This document shows, one piece after another, positions 21,501-31,700 of a DNA stretch of 64,000 nt. A model generated the notes under the pieces. That model worked only from the letters and a program-made list of their open reading frames with translations, had not been told where the DNA came from and did no database searches. The translations under genes and the position numbers were made by a program. The stretch comes from Scenedesmus sp. ARA3 (Eukaryota; Chlorophyta; Chlorophyceae; Sphaeropleales; Scenedesmaceae): positions 1 through 64,000 of the forward strand of contig RWJK01001661.1 of assembly GCA_004335835.1 (NCBI GenBank), read 5' to 3'. The stretch's first letter is position 1. The number at the start of each line of letters is the position of its first letter.

Positions 21501-22683
21501 ACTCCTGCTGCTATCTCTGCTGCCCATTGCATCTGATGTCGCCGGCTTTGCTTCTTTTTGTTCTGTCCAGGTCCCTGTGGACTCTCCGGACCGCTTTCTA
21601 GTCAAGATCCAGTTCATCACAAACCATGCTAAAACCTGCTGCCTGCACTGCATACCTCTGTCTTTTATCCCCCCTTCAGGTCCCTGTGGACTCCCCGGAC
21701 CGCTTCCTGGTCGAGATCCAGTTCAGCAACGGAGCCAACTACGACCCCACGCACGAGCCCTCCATGCTGCAGTCCGCGCCACACACGCTGCCCACGCAGC
21801 CGCGGCGGCTGCTGACGCCCGTGCCTGGCGTGTCGCTGCACGGCTTCCAGGAGCTGGTGCGCAAGTATGCGCGGGGCAAGAACACGCCCAGCAACTACCA
21901 GCTGCAGGTGAGGCTAAGATGGTTTGTATGACTACTATACTCTAGTAGCTAAGGTCTCAGGGCTGGCGTGTCGCTGCATGGCTTCCAGGAGCTGGTTAGG
22001 AAGTATGCGCGGGGCAAGAACACGCCCAGCAACCACCAACTGCAGGTAATGGCAGATGGCTCATATGATTTGTAACCTATATAGCAGCAGCCTCAGGGTT
22101 GGCGTGTCGCTGCATGGCTTCCAGGAGCTTGGGCAAAAGTATGTGGGGGCAAGAACAGTCCAAGCAACACAGGTGCTTTGCATGGAGGGAGTAGCCAGCT
22201 GTTTCTGGTCCCGGGCAGTTGTGCTGCATGCTGTTCCTGTTGTGTGGTGCTTTGGGCTGGCTTGTATGCTGAGGTCATCAATGCATGCCTGTATTCTCCC
22301 TGCTTCTGCTGCAGGTGGCGCTGTGCGCCCCCCTGAGTGGCACCAACAGCCACGCAACCAGCAAGCCGCCCACCCCCGGCTGGTATGTTGATGCCATCTG
22401 CTGACGTCATCAAAAACATGCCTGCAATCCTCCTGCTTGTGCTGTGCAGGTTGCGCTGCGTGCACCGCTGAGTGGCACCAACAGCCACGCACCCAGCAAG
22501 CCACCCACCCCTGGCGCAAGTAGGCAGGCCAGCGGCGCAATGCCGCAGCCGGCAGCAGCAGCGGCGGCAGCAGCGACAGCGCTGGTGGCGGTGGGGCCTG
22601 GCATCACCAGCTCGGCGCCGCTGCCTGCTGCTGTGGTGGCGGCAGCGACAAAAGCGTCTGCAGCAGCAGCAGCGGGGAACTAG
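7792..22683 (+). CDS. VIP1: Inositol hexakisphosphate/diphosphoinositol-pentakisphosphate kinase
   Basis: 22 exons: 7792-7920, 8311-8376, 8692-8772, 9407-9589, 10019-10528, 10920-11002, 11180-11254, 11554-11810, 12299-12555, 13051-13224, 13709-13909, 14172-14611, 14808-14898, 15156-15269, 16040-16235, 17062-17537, 18033-18235, 18491-18623, 19384-19527, 20252-21265, 21680-21907, 22450-22683 (stop TAG). They total exactly 1,763 codons (1,762 residues). The N-terminal ATP-grasp kinase has KPFVEKP (301-307), [20 protein letters not shown] and DVNGWSF (443-449). The histidine-acid-phosphatase-like domain has RHGDRTP (589-595), YRHD (His836-Asp837) and [10 protein letters not shown]. The enzyme makes and removes 1-InsP7/InsP8, which signal phosphate status through SPX proteins. 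Poly-Gln and poly-Ala/Ser insertions make it much longer than plant VIH (about 1,050 residues). Exon 1 is inferred only from frame and splice sites. Confidence 0.95.
9020..9475 (+). repeat. Four tandem copies of the VIP1 exon-4 start
   Basis: The acceptor and first about 65 bp of exon 4 (real copy from 9407) are preceded by copies starting at 9047, 9167 and 9286, a spacing of 119-121 bp. Each copy reads VIL(G/E/D)[12 protein letters not shown] in frame. Each keeps an AG immediately upstream and also shares intron flank (TGTGTTGGCCGCATG). Copies one and two end in CAC|GTAACA, a possible donor. Only the last copy continues into the rest of the exon. Confidence 0.9.
9530..9690 (+). repeat. Duplicate of VIP1 exon-4 end and donor
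   Basis: The exon end encoding [19 protein letters not shown] with its donor (9590) is repeated at about 9621-9683 as GACGTGCACATGCAGGACGT followed by a diverged match and another ATG|GTGAGT. A short third remnant (GGAGGGTGTACAAG) is near 9804. Confidence 0.8.
10797..12370 (+). repeat. Ghost copies beside VIP1 exons 6, 8 and 9
   Basis: Three separate partial copies. 10797-10830 copies the start of exon 6 (GGGVKRL then divergence). About 11873-11915 copies the end of exon 8 (KNSKKYF versus KNSKKYY). 12101-12175 copies about 75 bp of the start of exon 9 at 12299 (ILRS..L version). Each lies in the intron next to the matching exon edge. Confidence 0.75.
13430..13757 (+). repeat. Three tandem copies of the VIP1 exon-11 acceptor region
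   Basis: Copies of CAG|GCGCCGCTG...CTGTTTGCCAAGCACAA begin at 13462, 13584 and 13709 (period 122-125 bp), and about 30 bp of upstream intron (CTGCAACC...) is repeated with them. Only the third copy opens into the long exon. Confidence 0.9.
15048..15195 (+). repeat. Ghost copy of VIP1 exon-14 start
   Basis: ATG...GCCGCGTTCATCCAGGGCCT at 15048-15092, preceded by an AG, resembles the true exon 14 start at 15156 ([15 protein letters not shown]). A CTG tract separates the two copies and serves as the pyrimidine tract of the real acceptor. Confidence 0.75.
15480..16100 (+). repeat. Array of at least five VIP1 exon-15 acceptor copies, broken by the gap
   Basis: Units of about 115-123 bp begin near 15482, 15602, 15725, 15927 and 16040. 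Each contains GCGTCTGACGACAT(C/T)C, the ACCAAG(A/G)ACACGCTGTACC stretch and a (CTG)n/(GCC) tract leading to the next AG. The last unit is the real exon 15 start. The identity between units is very high, so more units probably lie in the gap. Confidence 0.92.
15826..15916. other. Assembly gap (91 N)
   Basis: A run of 91 N lies inside the VIP1 intron between exons 14 and 15, with near-identical tandem units on both sides. The gap was very probably caused by the repeat. Confidence 0.98.
16082..16500 (+). repeat. Duplicate of VIP1 exon-15 body and donor
   Basis: About 150 bp of exon 15 from TCACATGGGACCCTGAGAAA (16088) to TTTGCGTCTGAGG|GT (16236) recur at 16351-16497 with only a few changes. The copy has its own donor GAGG|GTGGGT. 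Confidence 0.92.
17779..18080 (+). repeat. Ghost copy of VIP1 exon-17 start
   Basis: CAG|GTGCTGGT..AGCAGCTGC.TGAGAAGTGCCTGGAGGA at 17779-17822 matches the real exon start at 18033. The copy has diverged ([14 protein letters not shown] versus [14 protein letters not shown]). Confidence 0.85.
18555..18815 (+). repeat. Duplicate of VIP1 exon-18 end and donor
   Basis: The exon end encoding [16 protein letters not shown] and its donor at 18624 recur at about 18745-18811, ending CTCAAG|GTGCGG. Confidence 0.88.
19183..19425 (+). repeat. Three copies of VIP1 exon-19 start
   Basis: CAG|GAGCT.TA.GGCGTGGCG-type units start at 19183, 19287 and 19384 (spacing 104 and 97 bp). The last is the true exon 19, which continues into [13 protein letters not shown]. 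Confidence 0.87.
19480..19990 (+). repeat. Five serial copies of VIP1 exon-19 end and donor
   Basis: The sequence GCTGTGCGACCTGGACTC.ATGAA followed by GT occurs with donors at 19528 (true), 19640, 19743, 19853 and 19981. The copies share about 60 bp of intron after the GT (GTGAGCGCCCGTGTTA type) and GGGTTTGAGCTGGGTGCTGC before the exon part. The unit is therefore the whole junction, not just the exon. Confidence 0.92.
21571..22520 (+). repeat. Ghost copies around VIP1 exons 21 and 22
   Basis: The start of exon 21 (21680) has an upstream copy at 21571 ([11 protein letters not shown]). Its end plus donor (21908) is repeated at about 21963-22045 (donor 22046) and about 22098-22172 (donor 22173). 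The start of exon 22 (22450) has an upstream copy at 22315 ([17 protein letters not shown]). Confidence 0.88.
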
Positions 22684-23014
22684 GCTTGGCTGTGCAGACT
22701 GTGACAGCCATGCAGCTGCTAGTTGTGCAGACGGTTGGTGGTGCCCTGAAGCTGTGTGTTTGGGCTACGCAGATGGTTGTGAATGCTCAGTCAGTACGGC
22801 CACTTCTTTGTGCATTGGCATGCACTGCATTGAAGGCTTTGCGCTGTGACGGCGGCTGACTCAGTCAGAGTCTGACGCATGTGACTGGAACATTGTTAGC
22901 TGTTGACATCGTTTGCAGCAAGCATGTACTTGGTACCTGGCTGCTAGCCAACTGTTAGTAACAGTTGATGCTTGGGACAGGCATCCCAAATTGGGACGGC
23001 CACTGGCGCTAAGG

Positions 23015-23045
<31 letters not shown>

Positions 23046-23120
23046 AGCACATTGGCTGCAATGCAGCGGCGGGTGATTATAGATTTCCATGTGCATGGAT
23101 GACGGTGATTTTGTGAGTTT

Positions 23121-23125
23121 TGTAA
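23121..23125 (+). terminator. Putative VIP1 polyadenylation signal
   Basis: TGTAA 438 bp after the VIP1 stop codon is the standard chlorophyte poly(A) signal. The converging MYND gene has its own (TTACA on the plus strand) at 23253-23257, so the two transcripts probably overlap little. Confidence 0.4.
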
Positions 23126-23557
23126 CACTTGAGCACTGACCGTCCAATGTTCTGTCGGGCTAGAGGGTGACATCAGGATGCATCGCCACAGCTGTGCACA
23201 ACATGCTCAGTGAGCAGTGCTGCCTGTTGGGTTTGCAGCAAACGTGAGTTGGTTACATGCGGGCGGATTTTCGCCAGCCGGCCACACACCCTGCTGACTG
23301 TCAGTCGCTCTTGTCGCTCACTAACACCATGTACGATAACGTATCCTGCTGCTGGGTGAACGCTGGTGATTCTCCACCACCACAAAGGTGGGCCCTAAGC
23401 TTTGAACTGAACTGATCAACAGTGGCAACGGCTGCTGCCGCGCGGCCCCTGCGCTACATCACAAAGGCTTGGACCGACAAAACTTGCGTTTTCTTGAAAA
23501 CTCAACCATGTGATGTTACTAACATCAAGTTTATTACGCAACTCTGACTGCTGGGGG

Positions 23558-24098
23558 TCACCCGCACGTCATGCCTGCAGCAGCCATGCAGCGACATGCC
23601 TGCCTGTGACGCCGCCAGTCACCCATCTGGCAAGCCTTGCTGCAGTAGCGGCACCCGCAGCCGGTGCAGGATTTGCAGGACGCTGCTGCCTCACTGACAC
23701 CAGCCAGGTTGCTGCAGCTGGGGTTGTTGCAGACCACAGTGAGCGGCGCTGCAGCTGCCAGTGTCCTGCAGAGTTGCAGCGCATTGTGGTACAGCTGCTG
23801 CGCTGTCGCTGCTTCAATGGCACAGCAGCTCAACAGATGCTGTTCCAACTTCTCCCAGCTGTAGCTGTGCCACTTGGCATCAAATACTGCAGCTGCTGCT
23901 GCCCAATGCTTATTGACAAGCGGCAAGTGCAGCAGGTGGGCCCACTTGGCCTGCTTGTTGCTACTGTCACTGCTGCTGCTGCTGACAGCACAGGGGCAAC
24001 TGTTGTTGGCTCCTGACCTGCTGCTGCCATTGCTGCTGCTGCTGCTGCTGCTCAAGATGCCATGGCTTTGTTGGCCAACAGCAGCTGTTGTTGTGGCA

Positions 24099-24134
<36 letters not shown>

Positions 24135-24477
24135 GGCAGACGCTCTGCTGCTGTTCCTGCTGCTCCTGCTGCTTTTGGCGCCACACCCAAGAGCCGCAAC
24201 GCAATCAGCAGGGCTCTAAAGGTCTGCAGTACTGTCCATCGCCACACACGCCATTGGCCGTCCACAGTGTGCAGCTGCTCGTCCCTACTGCAGCCGACGC
24301 TACCCCTCAAGAACACCACTACGTTGCCTACACAGCTCCAAGCGAGCCCGTTGGCAGCATCTGCGTTCAATGACTTGAACAGCAGCTGAGGCCCAGCTGC
24401 CTCCACTGCATCAGCCAGCTGCACAAGGCTGCGTGCGTGCAGCACAGCCAGAAATGCTGTGCTGGCAGCCGCCTGGC

Positions 24478-24508
<31 letters not shown>

Positions 24509-26146
24509 CAGTGAACGCGCTGCCGTCAGCACTGCATGAGGAAGCTGCGGACATATAAGAGTTTTGGCAGCAGCTGGGAAACATGCCACAGCTGCCGGGC
24601 CCCCAACTCCTGCCTCTACTGGCCCTCCCGGCGCTGCTGCAGCAGCCACCCCCTGCGCCAATGCTGCATTTGCAAACTGCACGGCTCGCTTGCTCAGGCT
24701 GGTCAGCGCAGATGCCAGGCCAGCCACTGCTGTTGTGTTGCTGAGTGCTGCCTCACCACCCAACAGAACACCAAACGCAGGTTGCAGCACCTCCGCAGCT
24801 GCCACCGCATCTTCTGCTCTCAGCAGTGGTGAGCGCACGCAGCAGTCGATCAGGGCGCAGTAGGCCTCTGGGTGTGCTGCTGCTAGAGCGGGTAGCTGAC
24901 CCTCAGGACAGCGATCTGCAGACAACAGCAGCAGCAGCAACCAGCTGCAACTTGTGACTGTCAACATTCGCCTTGGTGTGCAGTGCACAGGGCGCGGCAT
25001 GCAACCAGACATGCCGCGCACACACCTGCTGTCAAATGCAGCGCATGTTGCAGAGGCTGCTGGTTCACCAGAATGACACATCCACAAGCCATCGGCTGCG
25101 TGAGATGATGTGTTTGAGCAGTAACAGTAATTGACGCGAGCATGGTTAACACATGACCACGGCACCAACAACACGTCAGAGGGTAAATTGCTGACACACC
25201 ATGTGCAATGCATGCAGGCCCTACCATGTACGAGGCAACAGCTCTTGTGCGTGCCATTCAGCAGAAAAACAACGCAGGAAAGACAGCGACCGCCGGCCAG
25301 ATCGGTACAACTGTCTTTGCACACCATAAGTTCAGACCCATCTACTCAGTGGCAGCAGCAGCAACCAGCCGCGCTCACCTACGCTGCTGCCAGGTGATGG
25401 CGCCATATTCAGCCCCACCGCTGCTGCTCTCAGCGCAAACAGCTGCTCCTCCACGCCGCTCCCAGAAGCAGCAGAGATCAGAGCCGAACTGTCTGTGCTG
25501 CTCAGCAGCAGCTGCTGCACTGGCGCTGCGAGTGCCTGCAGCAGCTGCAGGCCATGCCGCTGCAGCAGCTCAGGTGGTAGGCAGCCGCCGCTTGCTTGCA
25601 GGAAACGTTTCAGCAACAAGTGCAGCAGCTCATTCGTGTCCAGCAGCAGGTTATAATTGCTACTATTGTCCGCTATTTGCTGCAGTGCATCTTCTGCCAC
25701 CTGCTGCCAGCGCAGCTGCTGCTGCTGCAGTTGCTGCTGCTGCTGTGGTGGTTGCTGCTGCGGCTGCTGCTGTGGCGGCGGCGGCAGCCGCACTGCCCAG
25801 GCAGCAAGCAGCTGCAGCTCTAGCACCAGAAGCACAGCCGCCACTGATACCACAGGAGCATCCTTGCCCAACAACTGCCGGTATTCAGCACAGTTGAAAG
25901 CAAAGTTTAAGTCGGCAGCGTATCTATTGGCCTTGGATACGCTCGCTGCAACTGCTGCATCTTCATCATCAAGCAAGGCTTCTGATGACAGAGTTGCTGC
26001 TGTATCCAGGTAGGCCTGGCCACCTGGCAGCAGCTGCAGCACGTCCCTATGCTGGTTAACAGCAGGGATGGTCAGCAGGCGTGCTGGCTGCCGCTGCTCG
26101 CCTGCTTCCACAGCCTGCTGCTGCCCTCCCTGCGCACAAGGCTGTG

Positions 26147-26180
<34 letters not shown>

Positions 26181-26667
26181 GCTGTGCTCTGACGAGCGCT
26201 GCAGCGGCTGCTGCTGCTGCTGCCGCTGCTGCTGCATGTAGGTAGTGTGCCGCTGGTGCAGCAGCTGCACAGTTGCTGGGTGGCCCAGCGCACTCGTCAC
26301 TTGCACCCAAACCTCTTCTGACAGCCTCTCTTTGCCGCATCGAGACAGCTTGCAGAGGCGGTTCACAACCTGTCCTGCCGTCCCCTGCATGAGCTGGAAA
26401 CATCTGTGCGCAGCAGGTGCACATGCTGCTGGCAGGGGAGGCCCAAACTGCAGCTGCTGCAGCAGCGGCAGCGCTGCATGCACCACAGGTGTCACTGCTG
26501 CTGCTGCTGCTGGTGCTGGTGCTGCTGCTGTGGATGCTGTTGCTGCAGAGGCAGGGCCCTGCAGTCTGCTGAGGGTGGCTGTTAATGTGGCATTCCACAC
26601 CTGCTGGATCCGCATCACAAGCTTGCCAACAAACTGGAACATATCAGTATCAACAGGCGCCGCGGGT

Positions 26668-26709
<42 letters not shown>

Positions 26710-27622
26710 AGCTGCTGCTGCTGCAGCTGCTGCTGCTGCAGCAGCTGCTGAGAGCACTGCTCCAAAGCTGAAGGCAGCCGCTGCAACAGGCCTGCACAGC
26801 ACAGTGCAGCAGCAAATGCAGTAAACGCCAGCAGCACCAGCACCATCTATGAGTAAATAGCAAAGGATCTGCAATGCATGCTGACGAGAACGGCCTTAGC
26901 ACACAAGATGGATGGCAGCGCTAGGGCATTGAAAAAGCAAAAGTAACAAGCTGCCAACCTGCGGCGCTGGTTGCGGCACATGCAGAGCCTGACACCCTGC
27001 ATGTGCTTGCTGCACAATGCAAGAGTTTACGGCAGATGACCAAACCAACTAGATTTAGACCAACGCTTTGGATCAGCCGTAACATGCACCATACAACAGT
27101 GCGACACAGGATCATCTTGCCATCCTCATCCTTCTCACCTGACCGTTCCAGCTGCTGTGTAGCATCAATCGCCAGCTGCGCCGCGCTGCTGGAACCGAGT
27201 TCAACCACCAGGCCTAACTGAGTCATCACAGCAGGGAGAGCGAAGGCCCAGATAGCTGTCAGGGGGTCAGTGATGACGGCTTGCATGCCTACCCTCTGCA
27301 GCTGCTCTTGTCGTTGCAATGCCCAGGCAACCAGCGCTGCTGTATTATGCACTGCATCGAGGCGCAGAAGGCTGCCCAGCAGCTGGCCAGCTGCTGCTGC
27401 TGCTGCTGCTGCTCCACGAGCCGCTGACAGCGCTTGATCTAGCCTCTGCACAGCGAGCATGCAGGTGACCATCACCTGCCGCTGTTGTGCTGTTGGGCTG
27501 GCAGGGGGCGGGTGCTGTAGCAGCTGCGACAGCCTTGGGCCGCGCATCAGTTCCTGCAGCTTGTGCGCTGCGGGCACTGCCTGCTGCTGCTGGTGCTGCT
27601 GCAGACCATTGGTGGAGGGCAT
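23558..27622 (-). CDS. MYND-type zinc finger protein
   Basis: Three exons: 27622-27139, 26791-25379, 24915-23558 (1,084 residues; all phase 1 junctions). The ATG at 27622 starts MPSTNGLQQHQQ. The only recognisable domain is the C-terminal MYND finger (about residues 1027-1073): CNNPSC, CKSCTGCGCRYCSKAC, then QMGDWRRHRQAC. MYND fingers mediate protein-protein contacts with proline-rich partners. The rest is helical and Leu/Ala-rich, broken by poly-Gln and poly-Ser tracts, as in large MYND families expanded in chlorophycean algae. No catalytic domain is seen, so a function beyond binding cannot be assigned. The exon 2 acceptor (TGCTGTGCAG|GC) was chosen because earlier AGs put exon 2 out of frame. 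Confidence 0.85.
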
Positions 27623-28774
27623 GGCTTGGCTGCACACAGCTGTATATGATCGGACGTGTGCCTGCTGCTGCTGCTGCTGCTGCTGTTACTGTTGCTGCTC
27701 TGTTGCTGTGTTGACAGAGAGCAGGATCAATTGCTGAATCTAATTTGAGTCTATTGCCGCACGGTCGCTCTGATCGCCAACATCAAGGCTTAGAGACGAT
27801 AAGCGTGCGTTCGAAGCGCAGCTGAACACTGAAGGTCTTGCACTAGAGCACATGCGATATGCACCTGATCACGCGCTTCAACATAGATCAGGTGATCAAT
27901 GATCTCACACGTAACCATGGAGGCCCTGAAATTTGTGCACGGAGGCGCTCGAACAGAAGAGGAGGCGGGCGGGCTTTATGCACTCGCGGGGGTTCATGGC
28001 CGAAAGGAAACCCTGGATCGTGAAAATGTCAATGACACACAGCATTTGCTGCTCGCACAATATTTCTTTTCCTTGTAAAAAATTGTAACGGAGCTAAAGG
28101 GTGGCAAGCGAAGCTAGGTTAGTGCATGACCCAGAAGGAGCAGGGGAAACAGGCACAGGTAAATGCCAGTGCTACTGTGCTACGTGTGACCCGGTATGCT
28201 TTGAGAGTTGCACGTCGATTCCCACTGTTTCACCCTTCTCAAAGTCTTCAGGCACGACATGCCCTGAAATCCACAACACTGCAAACACCAGACGTGCCAT
28301 ATGTCATGACCGTTGTGATGGTGTGACACCAATCAGACTGCTGGTAAACCCGGCTACAGGGTGTGTGTGTCCTGGAATACAATGCAAACACTACAGGAAC
28401 AGACGTTACATCCTGATGAAGCTGCACGCCCTGCGACTCTGGGAAGTTTGCTGTGTGGCGGCTGCAGCCGCCTCAGATGATATCTCCCATTAGTAATGGC
28501 AAGGCACAGAACATCATCATCATGTTACCCATCAACGCCATCGGCCCTGCGCCCCAATGGAGCGGCAACAAGGCAACAAGGCACAGAACGACAATACCAA
28601 GGCAAGCGTCAAAGCAGCAGACCTGCTGCGCAGCTGTGCTGCTAGGTACTCCTGCAGAAGTGCATGGTGTTGCAGCTACGCTGAGTTTGTCGGCGTTTGC
28701 TGATGCAGATCACGCACTGGCCACCGCCCCTGCTCGCTGCAGCGCAGACAACCGCGCCGAGCCTCTAGCTCCGC
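27623..28774. other. Intergenic: MYND promoter and methyltransferase 3' end
   Basis: No convincing gene in 1.15 kb. TTACA at 28406-28410 (TGTAA on the minus strand) is a plausible poly(A) signal for the methyltransferase gene. A (CTG)n tract lies at 27661-27683. Confidence 0.4.
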
Positions 28775-31700
28775 TCATGCTGCTTTGCTGGCTGCTGCTG
28801 CTGCTGGCTTCATGAACAGGTAGTGGCCCACGCCCCACTCCTCGCCCCCGTTGTAGTTGAACAGCTCGCTGCAGGCCAGGTAGAACAGCCGCCAGTACAC
28901 AAACCACTTGAGCGCCGCGTCGCGCCCGTACGTCTGCAGCAGCACCGGCAGCAGCAGAGACAGCAGAAGCAGCAGCAGCAGCAGCGGTGAGTCATGCATG
29001 GGCAGCAGTCCGTGGGCGCCTGAACCTTGAGTGCCAAAGTGTACATGGCCGCCATGCAGAGGGAGGAGGCTATGCTCATCACGCAGGATCCTGCAGGCCA
29101 GGGTCTTGCACATGTGCAGTGCACTGCTGACATGTTGGTAACCTGTAGACGGCCGCGCTGCAGGCAGAGGAACGGCCAGCACACAGCCAGCTGCCCAGCC
29201 CAACAATAGCACTCAATAATTTCACTTGTAAGTTCATGACCTGCATACACCAGCCGTACCTGCTCGAACCTGGGCATGATGGCTTTCCTAAACTTGTCTT
29301 AGTTGACCAGCCACGCCTCTACCAGGACCGCACACGGTCAGCAATCACAGCCAATTGCAAGCTGCAGCACCCTAGCTGTGCACAAAGCATACACTGCCGC
29401 CATACTTTGAAAGATCCACATCATGGCCAGCTGCCCAGCCCCGCATCCCCCAACATGCGTCACATAACATGTTAGATGTGTCATTTTCAAGCCCTAAGCC
29501 CCACCTGTGCAAAGATGGGCATGATGGCCTTCCTGAACTTGTCCTGGTTGAACAGCCACGCTTCTAAGGTCCTGCTGTAGTGGCACCCGTTGACCCACCA
29601 CTGCTGCTGCAGCGCGAGGTGCTGTTGGAAGTACAGCAGCAGGTCAAGGCTGGGCATGGTGCCCCCGCTGAAGAAGTAACGCGCCATCCAGTCAGACTCG
29701 TCCTTCACCTGCAGCAGCAAGTTACAAGAGAAGATGAGAGGTCAGCGGAAGTAACGGCAGGCAACAACAGGAAGCAACATGTATCACCGCTGAAGAAGTA
29801 GCGCGCCATCCAGTCAGACTCGTCCTTCACCTGGAACAGTACATTACAAATAAAGTGGAGAGGTCAACAAAGGAGTTAAGTCAGCAAAGGAAACTGCTGA
29901 AGAAGTAGCGCGCCATCCAGTCAGACTCGTCTTTCACCTGCAGCAGTAAGTCACCTGCAGCAGTAAGTCATGAGAGTCATCAGATGTTGGTTTAGAGATG
30001 AGCAACAGTGACGGCAGACACCAACACAGATGTCTGAGCGGTCCATACGTCAGGTCTCCTGGAACTAGAGCCGTGATCAGGTCACGAAGCAGCAAGTGCA
30101 GGCTGACCATGGTGGGCTTGGCAGGCACGCTTTTGGCTGATAGCTGCGCTGGCGGCGTCATCAAACAGGTGAACAGGATTTGGCTGCAGCCTCAAGTCAA
30201 CTTTTCAACACCACCACCACCAGAGCTGCCAGCGCACCTCAAAGTGGTATGGGTTGCTCTTGTGGCAGAAGATGTGCACGAACAGCGCGCCGCCAGGCTT
30301 GAGCCAAGTGCTGATGCGGCGCATCAGCTCCTGCAGCAGCGGCAGCAGCAGCAGCAGCAGCAGCAGCAGCGGCGGCGGCGGCAACAGCAGCAGCACAGGA
30401 AGGCAGGAGGCGTGAGCAATGATGGGAGGGCTACACAGGCCTATGACAGGCTGCTGCTGCTGTTGCTGCTCCTTACATCAGCTGCTGCCATGCGCACAGC
30501 ATGCAATGGCTAGCGCATGCTCGATTATGTAATGTCAGGGGCAGTTGCTGTGTCCACGATCGTTGCTGCTGCGTAGCAGCTGCAGGTGTCCTCCCTCTGC
30601 ATGAACTCACTGCGTAATTCTTCATGTGCTCAAACATCTCAATCGACACAATGCGGTCGTACGTGCTGGGTGCCTGCACGTAAACAAAAAGCGCATAGAA
30701 AGCAGCACTCAGAAGAGGGCAGGCAGCTGGCGAGGCTGAATCACAGAAAGAGCAGCTGACGTAGCAACGACAGTACTGAGAAGGAAGGGGTCAAAGCTGG
30801 GCAGGTTGAAACATGGCAAGGCACCAGCCAAACACATGCCGAAAAGCCCACCACAGCTGCTAGGGTGCATGAACAACGAAACTCAGACCAAGTTGTGAAA
30901 AATGCACACATAAATATTTCTCACAGCACAACATCTGTGTAAGACGCCCGCGTTGCTGCTGCTGTCGCTGCTGCTGCCGCGCAAGCAGCCCACCTGGAAG
31001 TCCACCATGTCCGCCGTTATAACCGTCAGGTTTGTTACATCCAGGTCCCGCGCGCGCCGCTGGATGAACTCGCGCTGCGTGGAGCTGTTGCTCACTGCTG
31101 TGATGCTGCTGTTGGGGAAAGCCTGAGCCATGAACAGACTCATGCTGCCCCAGCCACAGCCTAGCTCCAGCACTGACTGGCCATCTGCTAGCCGCGCCCG
31201 CGCGCAGCACAGCGCTGCAGGAGATGTTTGGTGGCAGCAGCAGCGCGACAGTAGAAGATGGGTGAGGATTAGCGCTACAGCAGGGGCACATGACTGCACG
31301 CCAGCCGCAGATCCTACAGTGCCAGGCACCATGCCATTTGCTCCGCCACACACCAACTGTTCCTGCATGCCTCCTGGTCAACCCTGGTCAAACGTTGGTC
31401 AAAGTAACGGTGCCAGCCAGCATGTTGCGTAGCTGCTCACCCAGCATGTTGCGCTCAAGAGTGCTTTGCAGCCTGTCACCTGCTCAACAACAAACAAAGA
31501 GAACTTCTTGCAAGCCTCCGGGTCAAACCTGGTCAAACCTTTGTCAACCCAACACTGCCAGCCAGCAGCTGCTCACCCAGCATGTTGCGCTCAGCCTCGT
31601 TGAGCCCCTCCCCGGGGTTGTTGTACAGGCAGGAGCTGTACTTGAGGTGGCGCCCCAGCACCAGCACAAAGTACTCCGTAGGCACCTGCAGGAAGGCCGT

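Noticed and set aside
9407..22520. Transposon or introner-element insertions in VIP1 introns
   Set aside because: The repeated units match the adjacent exon edge each time and differ between introns. No shared element sequence or terminal repeats are seen.
26791..26902. Hydrophobic start (MVLVLLAF) as the N-terminus of a separate MYND-less protein
   Set aside because: It lies in the intron before the MYND gene's exon 2; the exon 1 donor joins in frame only to the later acceptor at 26791.
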